64,000 bases of DNA, taken from contig NZ_CP034412.1 in assembly GCF_006094275.1 (NCBI RefSeq), forward strand, positions 2,728,001 to 2,792,000. The letters run 5' to 3'. The notes beneath the pieces are model-generated. The model made no database searches and had not been told where the DNA came from. It was given only the letters and a program-made list of their open reading frames with translations. Positions within the stretch are counted from its first letter, which is position 1. The number at the start of each line of letters is the position of its first letter. The stretch is from Glutamicibacter creatinolyticus (GTDB lineage: Bacteria > Actinomycetota > Actinomycetes > Actinomycetales > Micrococcaceae). The position numbers and the translations under genes were made by a program. Below are positions 17,273 to 25,159 of this stretch, in pieces.

Positions 17273-17308
17273 TGTACGTTTTACGCACAAGTGTACGCAT
17301 AGCGCACA
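17273..17308. promoter_or_regulatory. Tandem operator pair in the qsu/shiA divergent region
   Basis: Two 17-bp copies of TGTACG-N5-CGCACA lie at 17273-17289 and 17292-17308, 19 bp apart. All twelve arm positions are identical while the 5-bp spacers differ (TTTTA versus CATAG). Each copy is an imperfect palindrome, 5 of 6 positions. On the minus strand a TTGTGC ... TAGAGT promoter-like pair for qsuD overlaps copy 1. A regulator bound here could control both divergent units, as PcaU/PobR-type IclR proteins do with repeated sites. Confidence 0.75.
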
Positions 17309-17355
17309 AGCGTAGAATTTCAGTAGGACCCAGGACCTGATTCGAGGAGATCTTG

Positions 17356-18696
17356 ATGTCACACATCCACCAGGGGGCGGACGCCAGCAATCCGCCGGTC
17401 CCCCAGCGCACGCCGGTCAAGGCGGCGTTGGCCAGCTTCATGGGCAGCGCCGTCGAATACTATGACTTCTTCATCTTCGGATCCGCCGCGGCCCTAATCT
17501 TCCCGCACATCTTCTTCCCCGACGCGGACACCAATGCCGCGGTGATGTCCCTGGCGACCTTCGGCTTCGCCTACATCGCCCGACCCATTGGTGCGGTGAT
17601 CCTCGGACACTTCGGGGACCGGATTGGCCGGCAAAAGGTCTTGATGTTCACCCTGGTGATGATGGGCGCGGCCACCTTCGCCATCGGCTGCCTGCCGACC
17701 TTCGACCAGGTGGGTTGGCTGGCGCCGATCCTGCTGGTGCTGGCCCGGCTGCTGCAGGGGCTTTCCGCCGCGGGCGAGCAGGCCGGGGCCTCCTCACTGA
17801 GCCTGGAACACGCCCCGGATCACCGCCGCAGCTTCTTTACCTCCTGGACGCTGACCGGCACCCAGGGCGGGCAGATCCTGGCCGCCCTGGTGTTCATCCC
17901 CGTGGTGGCCCTGCCCGATGAGATCAAGTTCGGCATCGGCTGGCGCATCCCGTTCTGGCTTTCGGCCGTGGTGGTCATCGTGACCTACTTCATCCGCCGC
18001 TCCCTGCACGAGACCCCGGAGTTCGAGGCCGCGAAGAAGAACAATGAAATCGCCAAGCTGCCGCTGGGCGTACTGCTGCGCTTCCACTGGCGGGACGTGC
18101 TGCGGGTGATCCTGTGCGCGTTCATCGCCGCCGTCTCCACCGTCTACGGCACCCTGGCGATCTCCTACGGCAAGACCATCGGCCACCTGGATGAGTCGAT
18201 CACCCTGTGGCTGGTGGTCGTGGGCAACATCGGTGCGCTGTTCACCCAGCCGCTCTTTGGCATGCTGGCCGACAAGATCGGACGCAAACCGGTGTACATC
18301 TACGGCGCACTGGGTTCGGCCGCCTTCATGCCCTTCTACATCCGTTCCATGGAAGGCGGCAACACGCTGCTGCAGTTCGCGTTGTCCCTGCTGGTCTTCT
18401 CCTGCGCCTACGCGGCCGCCAATGCGGTATGGCCCAGCTTCTATGCGGAGATGTTCTCCTCCCAGGTGCGCTTCTCCGGCCTGGCGATCGGCACCCAGCT
18501 CGGATTCCTGATGGCCGGCTTCGCCCCCTCGATCGTTGCGGCGATGGGTGGACTGGAGCCCGGGGGCTGGGTGCAGATCAGCCTGTTCACCGCCGCGGTC
18601 GCCCTGGTGGCCAGCATCTCGGCGCTGACCGCCCGGGAAACCTTCCGGGTGCCCACCCACCAGCTGGGACACCGGGTGCAGAAGGTCGCCGGCTAG
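17356..18696 (+). CDS. MFS metabolite:H+ symporter, probable shikimate/quinate importer
   Basis: A 446-residue, 12-helix transporter of the MHS family (ShiA/ProP/KgtP). N-terminal 'MGSAVEYYDFFIFGSAAALI' and loop 2-3 motif 'GHFGDRIGRQKVL' are typical, with 'RLLQGLSAAGEQAGA' in helix 4-5 and the repeated motif 'FGMLADKIGRKPV' in the second half. The ATG at 17356 follows GAGGAG. Its position divergent from qsuD/qsuB suggests uptake of shikimate, dehydroshikimate or quinate. The IS481-family element begins one base after its stop codon, and the stop lies inside the duplicated target, so the protein itself is intact. Confidence 0.9.
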   Translation: MSHIHQGADASNPPVPQRTPVKAALASFMGSAVEYYDFFIFGSAAALIFPHIFFPDADTNAAVMSLATFGFAYIARPIGAVILGHFGDRIGRQKVLMFTLVMMGAATFAIGCLPTFDQVGWLAPILLVLARLLQGLSAAGEQAGASSLSLEHAPDHRRSFFTSWTLTGTQGGQILAALVFIPVVALPDEIKFGIGWRIPFWLSAVVVIVTYFIRRSLHETPEFEAAKKNNEIAKLPLGVLLRFHWRDVLRVILCAFIAAVSTVYGTLAISYGKTIGHLDESITLWLVVVGNIGALFTQPLFGMLADKIGRKPVYIYGALGSAAFMPFYIRSMEGGNTLLQFALSLLVFSCAYAAANAVWPSFYAEMFSSQVRFSGLAIGTQLGFLMAGFAPSIVAAMGGLEPGGWVQISLFTAAVALVASISALTARETFRVPTHQLGHRVQKVAG

Positions 18697-18697
18697 G

Positions 18698-19839
18698 TGT
18701 ACTGCCCAGGGACGTTGGTTGAATTCCTGCGACGACACGATATGAATTGATGGGATGACGAAGGCCTCCTGATGTGGAGTGGAGCTGTCTAAGTAACCGC
18801 TTCACAAACAGGAGGCCCTCATGTCCCACGCTAACGCAGCGCTGACCCCTAAAGCACGTTTGCGACTGGCCCAGCTCATTGTCGAGCACGGCTGGAGCGT
18901 GGCCGCCGCCGCGAAACTATTCATGGTCGCCTGGACCACAGCCAAGCGGTGGGAGCAACGCTACCGCGAGCACGGCAAGGACGGAATGAACGATCGTCCC
19001 AGCAGGCCGCGCACCAGCCCGAACCGCACCACCACTTCGGTGGTGAAGAAAATTCACCACTTCGGTGGTGAAGAAAATCGTGTCCCTGCGCTGGCGCAAG
19101 CGCCTGGGCCCAGTCCAGATCGCCTACCGGCTGGGCCTGGCCGCTTCGACCGTGCACGCGGTTCTGAAGCGGTGCCGAATCAATCGACTGCGCTACATCG
19201 ACCGGGTCACCGGCGAGAGGATCCGTCGTTACGAACACCCCTATCCCGGGGCCATGATCCACGTGGATGTCACGAAGTTCGGCAACATCCCCGACGGCGG
19301 CGGACACCGGTTCCTGGGACGACAGGCCGGGGAACACAACTCACGGGTCACTGCGAACCGCACCGGCCAACGCACCCCCAGCGGACATCCCCGGCTGGGC
19401 ACCGCCTTCGTGCACACCGTGATCGATGACCACTCACGGGTCGCGTACGCCGAGATTCACCAGAACGAAAAGGCAGTAACAGCCATCGCCGTGCTCCAAC
19501 GAGCGGTGAAATGGTTCGCCGCTCGGAACGTCACCGTAGAGCGAGTGCTCAGTGATAACGGCTCCGCCTATCGCTCTCGCTCCTGGCGCGATGCCTGCCT
19601 TCAGCTGGGCGTGGTGCCGAAGCGAACCCGTCCCTACCGGCCCCAAACCAATGGCAAGATCGAGCGGTTTCACCGGACGCTGAGCGATGGGTGGGCCTAT
19701 GCCAAGTTCTACGACAGTGAATCAGCACGCCGCCAAGCCCTGCCGGCATGGATTCATGAGTACAATCACCACAGGCCCCACACCGCGATCGGGAACCAGC
19801 CACCCATCAGCCGCTTAATCAACCTGCCTGGACAGTACA
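18698..19839 (+). mobile_element. IS481-family insertion sequence with 6-bp target duplication
   Basis: A 1142-bp element. The ends are inverted repeats starting TGTACTGCCCAGGGA on the left and TGTACTGTCCAGGCA (reverse complement) on the right, continuing with partial matches. It is flanked by perfect direct repeats GCTAGG at 18692-18697 and 19840-19845. The target contains the TAG stop of the upstream MFS gene. One transposase frame is present but broken by an internal duplication. The identical flanks mean that the insertion is recent on this chromosome. Confidence 0.92.
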
Positions 19840-19844
19840 GCTAG
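18821..19844 (+). pseudogene. IS481-family transposase, frameshifted by a 25-bp tandem duplication
   Basis: The N-terminal HTH part ('LTPKARLRLAQLIVEHGWS') and the DDE catalytic part are in different frames. Catalytic residues are visible in the second part: 'HVDVTKFGN', 'LSDNGSAY' and 'NGKIERFHRTLSDG'. Removing one copy of the repeat at 19030-19079 restores a single frame reading NRTTTSVVKKIVSLRWRK. The frame runs through the right inverted repeat, and its stop codon (19842-19844) is supplied by the target duplication outside the element. The copy is probably inactive unless ribosomes shift frame here. Confidence 0.88.
19030..19079 (+). repeat. 25-bp tandem duplication containing a TTCG-loop hairpin
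   Basis: Two adjacent 25-bp units, 19030-19054 and 19055-19079, differ only in the last base. Each starts with CACCAC-TTCG-GTGGTG, a perfect 6-bp stem with a four-base TTCG loop, followed by AAGAAAAT. The unit length is not a multiple of three, so the duplication shifts the transposase frame. A stable hairpin of this kind would favour replication slippage. Confidence 0.9.
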
Positions 19845-19862
19845 GGTGGTTGGGCCGCGGCG

Positions 19863-20648
19863 CTAGTGCGCGGTCCAGCCCCCGTCCATGGTGTAGCTGG
19901 CCCCGGTGACCATGGCCGCCGGCCCGGCGGCCAGCCATTCGGCCAGCTCGGCCACCTCCTCGGGCTCCACCAGGCGCTTGATCGGACTTTCGGTGAGCAT
20001 CACCTTGGCGACGACTTCGGATTCGGGGATGGAGTGCGCCGCGGCCTGGTCGGCGACCTGGCGCTCCACCAGGGCGGTGCGCACATAGCCGGGGTTGATG
20101 CAGTTGCTGGTGACCCCGTGCTGTGCACCTTCCAGGGCGGTGACCTTCGATAGCCCCTCCAGCCCGTGCTTGGCGGCCACGTAGGCAGACTTGTAGGCGC
20201 TGCCAATCAGCCCGTGGGCCGAGGAAATGTTGATGATGCGCCCGAAACCTCGCTCATACATGCCCGGCAGCACCGCTCGGATCAGCAGGAACGGGGCCTC
20301 GAGCATCAACCGGTGGATCAGCCGCCAGTCCTGCGGATCGAATTCATGGATCGGCGCGACCCGCTGCACCCCGGCATTGTTGACCAGGATGTCCGCCGAT
20401 AACTCCAGGGTCTCCAGCGCCCGGGTGTCGGACAGATCCACCACCCATGATTCCCCGCCCACCTCGGCCGCGGCCTCGCTGGCCGCGGCCTCGTCCCGGT
20501 CGGCCACGATCACCTGCGCTCCGCGCCGGGCCAGGGCCCGCACGCAGGCCAGGCCGATGCCGCCGCCCCCACCGGTGACAATGGCCCGACGCCCGGCGAG
20601 CCCTTCATTGCCCGGTACCTGCCCACGGGCGGTTTCATTGGTTGTCAT
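19863..20648 (-). CDS. 3-hydroxybutyrate dehydrogenase (SDR family)
   Basis: Oxidises (R)-3-hydroxybutyrate to acetoacetate with NAD+. The 261-residue classical short-chain dehydrogenase has cofactor motif 'VTGGGGGIGLACVRALA', 'ILVNNAGVQRVAPIHEF', catalytic Ser in 'IINISSAHGLIGSAYKSAY' with YxxxK 'YVAAK', and 'NCINPGYVRTALVERQV'. The Q-V-A-P segment and 'SAHGLIGS' are typical of BdhA. The ATG at 20648 follows AAGGAAAA. The frame continues far upstream without a better start. Its product would feed the CoA-transferase/thiolase operon at 56849-59372, about 36 kb away. Confidence 0.88.
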   Translation of the reverse strand: MTTNETARGQVPGNEGLAGRRAIVTGGGGGIGLACVRALARRGAQVIVADRDEAAASEAAAEVGGESWVVDLSDTRALETLELSADILVNNAGVQRVAPIHEFDPQDWRLIHRLMLEAPFLLIRAVLPGMYERGFGRIINISSAHGLIGSAYKSAYVAAKHGLEGLSKVTALEGAQHGVTSNCINPGYVRTALVERQVADQAAAHSIPESEVVAKVMLTESPIKRLVEPEEVAELAEWLAAGPAAMVTGASYTMDGGWTAH

Positions 20649-20817
20649 GGCATTTTCCTTCCGGGGTACGGCGTCCTCTTGATTCCCATCGTGCCAAGCC
20701 TCGCGGCGGGAACAACACCCCGGCGCCGTGTATTTTTGCAAAGCCGCGGTGCGCGGCTTCTCCCGGTGCCCCACGTCAAGGCGGCACTCACCGTCCAGAT
20801 CGGCCATACTGGGAGCC

Positions 20818-21537
20818 ATGGAGCAGAACTGGCCAGAACCGCAGCGCACCGCGGCACAGCGGGCGGCGCACGAGGCGGTAACGGTGCAACGGGCCGCCAG
20901 CGTGCTGCTGCTGCGGGAATCGGTCCATGGGCTGGAGGTCTTTATCCAGCACCGGACCCGGACCATGGATTTTGCCCCCGGGGTGGTCGTGTACCCCGGC
21001 GGGCGCGTCGACGAGCAAGACGCGGCGGCGGTAGACACGATTCCCGAACCGGTGGCTGCCGGACACGCCCAGCTGTGGCGGAACACCTCGCTGTGGGCCT
21101 TGGGCGAACAGCAATCGCACTTCGCCTCCGCCGTAGTGGCGGCCGCGGCCATCAGGGAGGTCTGGGAGGAAACCGGCGCCCGCCTGCACCCCCGCCAGCT
21201 GGTGCCGTGGGCGAACTGGATTACCCCGCTCGGCCACCCGAAGCGTTTTGACACCTTCTTCTATGTCGCCGGACTCGACGCTGGCCAGCAGCCGCGCCAC
21301 CAGACCACCGAAGCCCTGGATTCGCATTGGATCACGCCTCGCCAGCTGCTGAAGGACACCGACTCCGGCAGGTTGCGGCTGATGGCTCCCACGCGGGCCA
21401 CCCTGCTGGCGGTCATGAATGGCGGTACCCTGCCCGAGGTGCTTGACCGGCGCGAACCGGTCAGCCCCGTGCCCCCTGCGCACCTGCCCACGGCGGGTGC
21501 GGCGCTCAACGCAGCAGACCCGGGCCGCGGGCGATGA
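20818..21537 (+). CDS. Nudix hydrolase (NUDT19/NUDT8-like)
   Basis: A 239-residue Nudix protein. The first segment 'DFAPGVVVYPGGRVDEQDA' precedes a long insertion, and then the Nudix helix 'AAIREVWEETGARL', with the REVxEE core, appears at around residue 105. The Gly that normally opens the box is replaced by Ala. The late box and long insert are as in the NUDT19/NUDT8 (CoA-pyrophosphatase-like) group. Substrate is unknown. The ATG at 20818 is near GGGAG and gives the normal N-terminus; earlier in-frame codons read like non-coding sequence. Divergent from the dehydrogenase gene. Confidence 0.82.
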   Translation: MEQNWPEPQRTAAQRAAHEAVTVQRAASVLLLRESVHGLEVFIQHRTRTMDFAPGVVVYPGGRVDEQDAAAVDTIPEPVAAGHAQLWRNTSLWALGEQQSHFASAVVAAAAIREVWEETGARLHPRQLVPWANWITPLGHPKRFDTFFYVAGLDAGQQPRHQTTEALDSHWITPRQLLKDTDSGRLRLMAPTRATLLAVMNGGTLPEVLDRREPVSPVPPAHLPTAGAALNAADPGRGR

Positions 21538-21579
21538 CCGGGCAGGCGCGGGCCAGCATCAAGGCTTGAGGCGGTCCTG

Positions 21580-22026
21580 CTAGCGCATGGTGGCAAAGCG
21601 GTACCCCCGCTGGGACACGACCTCGCGAAAGACTTCGTGGGAAGGTATCTTGTGCGCCACGACCGAGTACTTCCACTGCGGCACCCGGAAGGTCATGACG
21701 CCATCAGCCTGGGTAAGCTTCCCGAAAAATTCACCCATCCCCATCTCCTGGGGCATCGCACCAACGGTCCGAAGATCCGGCTGCTGAGTGCTCAGGTGCA
21801 GCATCATCAGTTCATCCGTGTGCCGATCAATCACGGCAATAAACACTGCCCGGCCATGGATGGAGGCCAGGCCCATGGCATCAGCCAATGATTCTGAGGC
21901 CTGAGTCATCACAATGGGAACTCCGGCCTTCCACCCGAAGAGCCCCAAATACTCTTTGCCCTCGTTTGTTGCCAATACCTGCGCTACCCGCTGCGCAGTC
22001 TGTGTTCTGATGATACGACCGGGCAT
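21580..22026 (-). CDS. Conserved-looking hypothetical protein, 148 aa
   Basis: I do not recognise the family. The product is soluble and mixed alpha/beta, with 'KEYLGLFGWKAGVPIVM', 'GRAVFIAVIDRHTDELMML' and 'GVMTFRVPQWKYSVVAHKI'. Met is unusually frequent in the middle ('MPQEMGMGEFFGKL'). There is no signal peptide or helix-turn-helix. The ATG at 22026 has AGGGAAC about 7 nt upstream. Codon use matches host genes, though less extreme. It follows the 154-aa unknown gene in the same direction, 145 bp apart, so the two may be co-expressed under the MarR-type operator at 22681-22707. Confidence 0.6.
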   Translation of the reverse strand: MPGRIIRTQTAQRVAQVLATNEGKEYLGLFGWKAGVPIVMTQASESLADAMGLASIHGRAVFIAVIDRHTDELMMLHLSTQQPDLRTVGAMPQEMGMGEFFGKLTQADGVMTFRVPQWKYSVVAHKIPSHEVFREVVSQRGYRFATMR

Positions 22027-22170
22027 GTCTTGGGTTCCCTATCTCTAAGAACGACTAATTTCAGAAATCTACAAACACTGCACTGCGGTCTGGACGGCAG
22101 CGTTGCGGAGCGCCTGTGGTCACTTTTTGACTCGCGTCCGCCGGGCAAATCACCGTTTGAAGCAGTGCGC

Positions 22171-22635
22171 TTAGCTGAGGATCTTCTTCTGTGCCTGCGT
22201 TGCGTCACTGCGCAGGGCCGGGGAGGCAATAATTGGCTGTTCATCGGTCGAGAAGGGATCAATTAGCCAGCCCGCTTCGGCGGTGCCAGCCTGGGCCGCC
22301 CGCCCTGCCGCCACGGCGGGGGCGGGATGCTGACCCTGAACGGCAAATTGCAGGTTCCGCACCTCAAATTGAATGCCGATGACTTGTTCCAGCTGTGGCA
22401 GAAGTTCATCATTGACGAACTGCATCAAATCCGCAACGTATCGCTCGTCCGTCGCGGTGCACGCAAAATTGATGACCAGTTGACCCGGGTCACCGGTGAT
22501 TGAGCACTGGCAGGAATGCACGTCTGCCCGTCCCCCACACTGGTAGCGGGCATAGCGGGCCACTTCGGACAACTTGCGTGACCAGGCCTTCCCGGCCGGA
22601 GGGTGATCCAGGTGCTCAAGATGATTCGTTGTCAT
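22171..22635 (-). CDS. Hypothetical protein, 154 aa, divergent from marR
   Basis: No family recognised. The protein starts with a His-rich segment (MTTNHLEHLDHPPAG), then 'YARYQCGGRADVHSCQCSI' with three cysteines close together, and 'ATDERYVADLMQFVNDELLP', 'IGIQFEVRNLQFAVQGQHP'. The C-terminal third is low-complexity Ala/Gln. The start at 22635 has AGGAGTGAG 5 nt upstream. It is divergent from the marR gene across a long palindrome, so it is the best candidate for the regulated target. It could bind a metal or redox ligand through the Cys/His cluster (speculative). Confidence 0.55.
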   Translation of the reverse strand: MTTNHLEHLDHPPAGKAWSRKLSEVARYARYQCGGRADVHSCQCSITGDPGQLVINFACTATDERYVADLMQFVNDELLPQLEQVIGIQFEVRNLQFAVQGQHPAPAVAAGRAAQAGTAEAGWLIDPFSTDEQPIIASPALRSDATQAQKKILS

Positions 22636-22680
22636 GTCTCACTCCTCGTGTATCGGGATGTTCCATAGTACAATAACACT

Positions 22681-22707
22681 TAGCCTGGCTAACTGTTAGA
22701 AAGGCTA
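22681..22707. promoter_or_regulatory. 27-bp palindrome, probable MarR operator
   Basis: Arms TAGCCT-N2-CTAAC and GTTAG-N2-AGGCTA are symmetric around one base. Eleven positions on each side match perfectly, with only the two-base gaps differing. It lies 45 bp upstream of the 154-aa unknown gene and 100 bp upstream of the marR start, in the shared divergent region. TAGCC/GGCTA half-sites with an inner CTAAC/GTTAG are plausible for a winged-HTH dimer. Confidence 0.75.
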
Positions 22708-22806
22708 TATGTAAGATTGTGATGTATCAAGCTGGAGATTGAAAAAACGGACTGGCCGGTGGATCCCAAGGTCTAAAGAACACGGCTCTCCAGTAGAAAG
22801 GCCCCG

Positions 22807-23370
22807 ATGAGCGCACTTCAAAGCAGCGGTTACTGGTACCCGCAAGGGTCCGAGGAAACCACGCCGATCGATCTGCTCAACCTGCTGCGCCGCTATCGAA
22901 GTGCGGAACGCAAAATGCGGGCGGCAACCAGGGACTCCATGGGAATGGGCGAAACTGATCTTCTCGCCCTGCGCTTCCTGCTCAAGGCCCATCAATCCGG
23001 GCGGATACTGCGCCAAAAGGACTTTGCCAGCGAACTGGAGATCTCCAACGCCTCGGTATCGGCCCTGATTGACCGCTTGTGCCGCGACGGCTATGCACAG
23101 CGTGTGGTGCACCCCGAGGACCGCAGGTCGGTGGCGATCATGCCCACCAGGCACACGGATCAGGAGGTGCGTGAAACTCTTGGTCCCATGCATCAGCGAA
23201 TGCTCGAAGCGGTGGAAAGCCTTACCGCGGATGAACGCACCGCAGCGGCCAAATTTCTCCATGGAATGATTCGAAGCGTAGAGAAAGTCGACACGTCGAC
23301 GCCGACCACGCCGAAAGCCCCATCTTCCTCAGGCACCAAGGCTGCGGCCACGGCTCATACCGCCTCTTGA
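22807..23370 (+). CDS. MarR-family transcriptional regulator
   Basis: A 187-residue winged-HTH regulator. The recognition region is 'RQKDFASELEISNASVSALI' then 'DRLCRDGYAQRVVHPEDRRS' with the wing 'VAIMPT', the classic MarR order. The N-terminal and C-terminal helices would dimerise, and a Thr/Ser/Ala-rich tail follows. The ATG at 22807 has GAAAGG 5-6 nt upstream. It faces the two unknown genes at 21580-22635 across the 22681-22707 palindrome and probably represses itself and them. Confidence 0.9.
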   Translation: MSALQSSGYWYPQGSEETTPIDLLNLLRRYRSAERKMRAATRDSMGMGETDLLALRFLLKAHQSGRILRQKDFASELEISNASVSALIDRLCRDGYAQRVVHPEDRRSVAIMPTRHTDQEVRETLGPMHQRMLEAVESLTADERTAAAKFLHGMIRSVEKVDTSTPTTPKAPSSSGTKAAATAHTAS

Positions 23371-23583
23371 GCCGAGGTTCGCTAGAGCGTCATTCCAACC
23401 TCCGGCAACCGCGCGAAGCGGTTCTTTGCCAAAGCGCCCGCCCGCGCATGCTGGAGGTACCGATGAGCGGATGGCTTCTGAGCGGATCAGCCCTTCTTTG
23501 CGGGGCATTTCAGGTTTCCAACAACATCAGACGCGAAGGAGTAGCCCAGACAACGCGGAAGTCGACGAAAGGAGCATCAGCGG

Positions 23584-23793
23584 ATGCCAAAAACCACCCT
23601 CCAGCTCACCCTGACCAAAGATCAATTCGACGATCTGTCCAATGCACTGGAAGATTACCGCGACCAGTTCGCCCAACGTGCCGGAGAGTCGGAGTTTGAC
23701 CTCCTACTCGGCTCCGCATATTGGGAAGATCGGGCGCAGGAAGTTCAGGAACTGCTTGAGCGCATCCTCCAGTCGCCAAGCTACTGGCTATAG
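23584..23793 (+). CDS. Small hypothetical protein, 69 aa
   Basis: A short acidic protein with two amphipathic stretches: 'LTKDQFDDLSNALEDYRDQF' and 'WEDRAQEVQELLERILQS'. No family is recognised. Coding is supported by AGGAG 8-9 nt upstream of the ATG, by high-GC third positions and by absence of a better frame. It stands alone in the 550-bp gap between marR and the converging acyl-CoA dehydrogenase. The upstream 210 bp (23371-23583) hold no other supported gene. Confidence 0.55.
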   Translation: MPKTTLQLTLTKDQFDDLSNALEDYRDQFAQRAGESEFDLLLGSAYWEDRAQEVQELLERILQSPSYWL

Positions 23794-23921
23794 AACCGGG
23801 TGTGGCAGCACCAAGAATCGTGCGGGCAACGAAGTTCCGGCACGCGCGCATGCTGGCACAGGGGGACTCATCGAACGGCCTTCGCGAAGCGGGACCCGCC
23901 CCGCTGCAGCCCACGTCCGAT

Positions 23922-25058
23922 CTAGGACTCGATCAGCGAACGCCCCACGATCAACTGCATGATTTCGTTGGTGCCCTCCAGGATCTGGTGGACCCGCAGG
24001 TCGCGGGCAATCTTCTCCAGGCCATACTCGCTGAGGTAGCCGTAGCCGCCATGCAGCTGGATGGCGCTGTTCGCGGCGTTGAAACCCGCATCTGTGGCCA
24101 TTCGTTTGGCCATGGCACACAACCGGACAGCATCCGGAGCCTTGGCGTCCAACGCGGCGGCGGCGCGGCGCAGCAGGGTGCGCGCCGCCTCAAGGCGCAT
24201 CTCCATGTCGGCCAGCTCGAAGACCAGCGCCTCCTGCCGGGTCAGTGGTCCGCCGAAGGCCTGGCGTTCCTTCAGATAGGCCACGCTCTTTTCCAGCGCG
24301 TGCTGACCACCGCCCAGTGAGCATGCCCCGATGTTCAGTCGTCCCCCATTCAGCCCGCGCATGGCAATGGAGAATCCCTGGCCCTCGGCACCGAGCATCT
24401 GGTCCGCCCCGACCCGCACGTCATCCATGATCACCTGGCGGGTGGGCTGGGCCTTCCACCCCATCTTCTTCTCGTTGGCGCCGAAGGACAGGCCCGGCGC
24501 GTCCGCGGGCACCAGGAAGGCGCTGATCCCCGCGGCCCCGTCCTGGGAGGTGCGGGCCATGACGATGTACAGCGCCGCTGATCCGGCCCCGGAAATGAAC
24601 TGCTTGACGCCGTTGAGCACGTAGTCATCGCCCTCGCGCCGGGCCCGGGTGCTCAACGCCGCCGCGTCGGAACCGATCCCGGGCTCGGTCAGGCAGTACG
24701 CGCCCAGCTGCTGCATCTGCAGGATTTCCGGCAACCAGCGCGAACGCTGCTGTTCGGTGCCGAATGCGTCGATCATCCACACCACCATGTTGTGGATGGA
24801 AATGTAGGCTGCAATGCTTGGATCGGCCTTGGCCAGCTCCTCAAAGATCAGCACCGCGTCGCTGCGGGTCAACCCGGAGCCGCCGTGTTCCTCACTGACG
24901 TAGATGCCGCCCATCCCCAGCTCCCCGGCCTCGGCCAGCACATCGGTGGGAAAATGGGAAGTTGCGTCCCATTCCAGGGCGTGCGGGGCCAGCTTGTCCG
25001 TCGCGAAGTCCCGAACCATCTCCACCAGCGCCTGCTGGTCCTCATTCAGTTCAAACAT
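23922..25058 (-). CDS. Acyl-CoA dehydrogenase (isobutyryl/short-chain type)
   Basis: A flavoenzyme that introduces an alpha-beta double bond into acyl-CoA. The 378-residue protein has 'AYCLTEPGIGSDAAALSTRA', 'VKQFISGAGSAALYIVMART', 'GFSIAMRGLNGGRLNIGACS', 'QLHGGYGYLSEYGLEKIARD' and the catalytic base in 'HQILEGTNEIMQLIVGRSL'. It resembles the ACAD8 / MmgC group used in branched-chain amino-acid breakdown. The ATG at 25058, preceded by GAGGGG, gives the usual length. It may follow the MBL gene (101 bp gap) in the same direction. Confidence 0.9.
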   Translation of the reverse strand: MFELNEDQQALVEMVRDFATDKLAPHALEWDATSHFPTDVLAEAGELGMGGIYVSEEHGGSGLTRSDAVLIFEELAKADPSIAAYISIHNMVVWMIDAFGTEQQRSRWLPEILQMQQLGAYCLTEPGIGSDAAALSTRARREGDDYVLNGVKQFISGAGSAALYIVMARTSQDGAAGISAFLVPADAPGLSFGANEKKMGWKAQPTRQVIMDDVRVGADQMLGAEGQGFSIAMRGLNGGRLNIGACSLGGGQHALEKSVAYLKERQAFGGPLTRQEALVFELADMEMRLEAARTLLRRAAAALDAKAPDAVRLCAMAKRMATDAGFNAANSAIQLHGGYGYLSEYGLEKIARDLRVHQILEGTNEIMQLIVGRSLIES

Positions 25059-25159
25059 TGCCGAACCCCTCCCTGACCACCAACGGCTACTTGTGACCCA
25101 GACTACATCCTGTCCGTGTGCTGCGGGTGGGGCTGAATCCGGGGACGCGGTCGGGGCAC

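Noticed and set aside
23367-23699. A 110-codon frame overlapping the small 69-aa gene
   Set aside because: It lies in another frame than the gene supported by AGGAG at 23571, and its sequence looks like an untranslated region.
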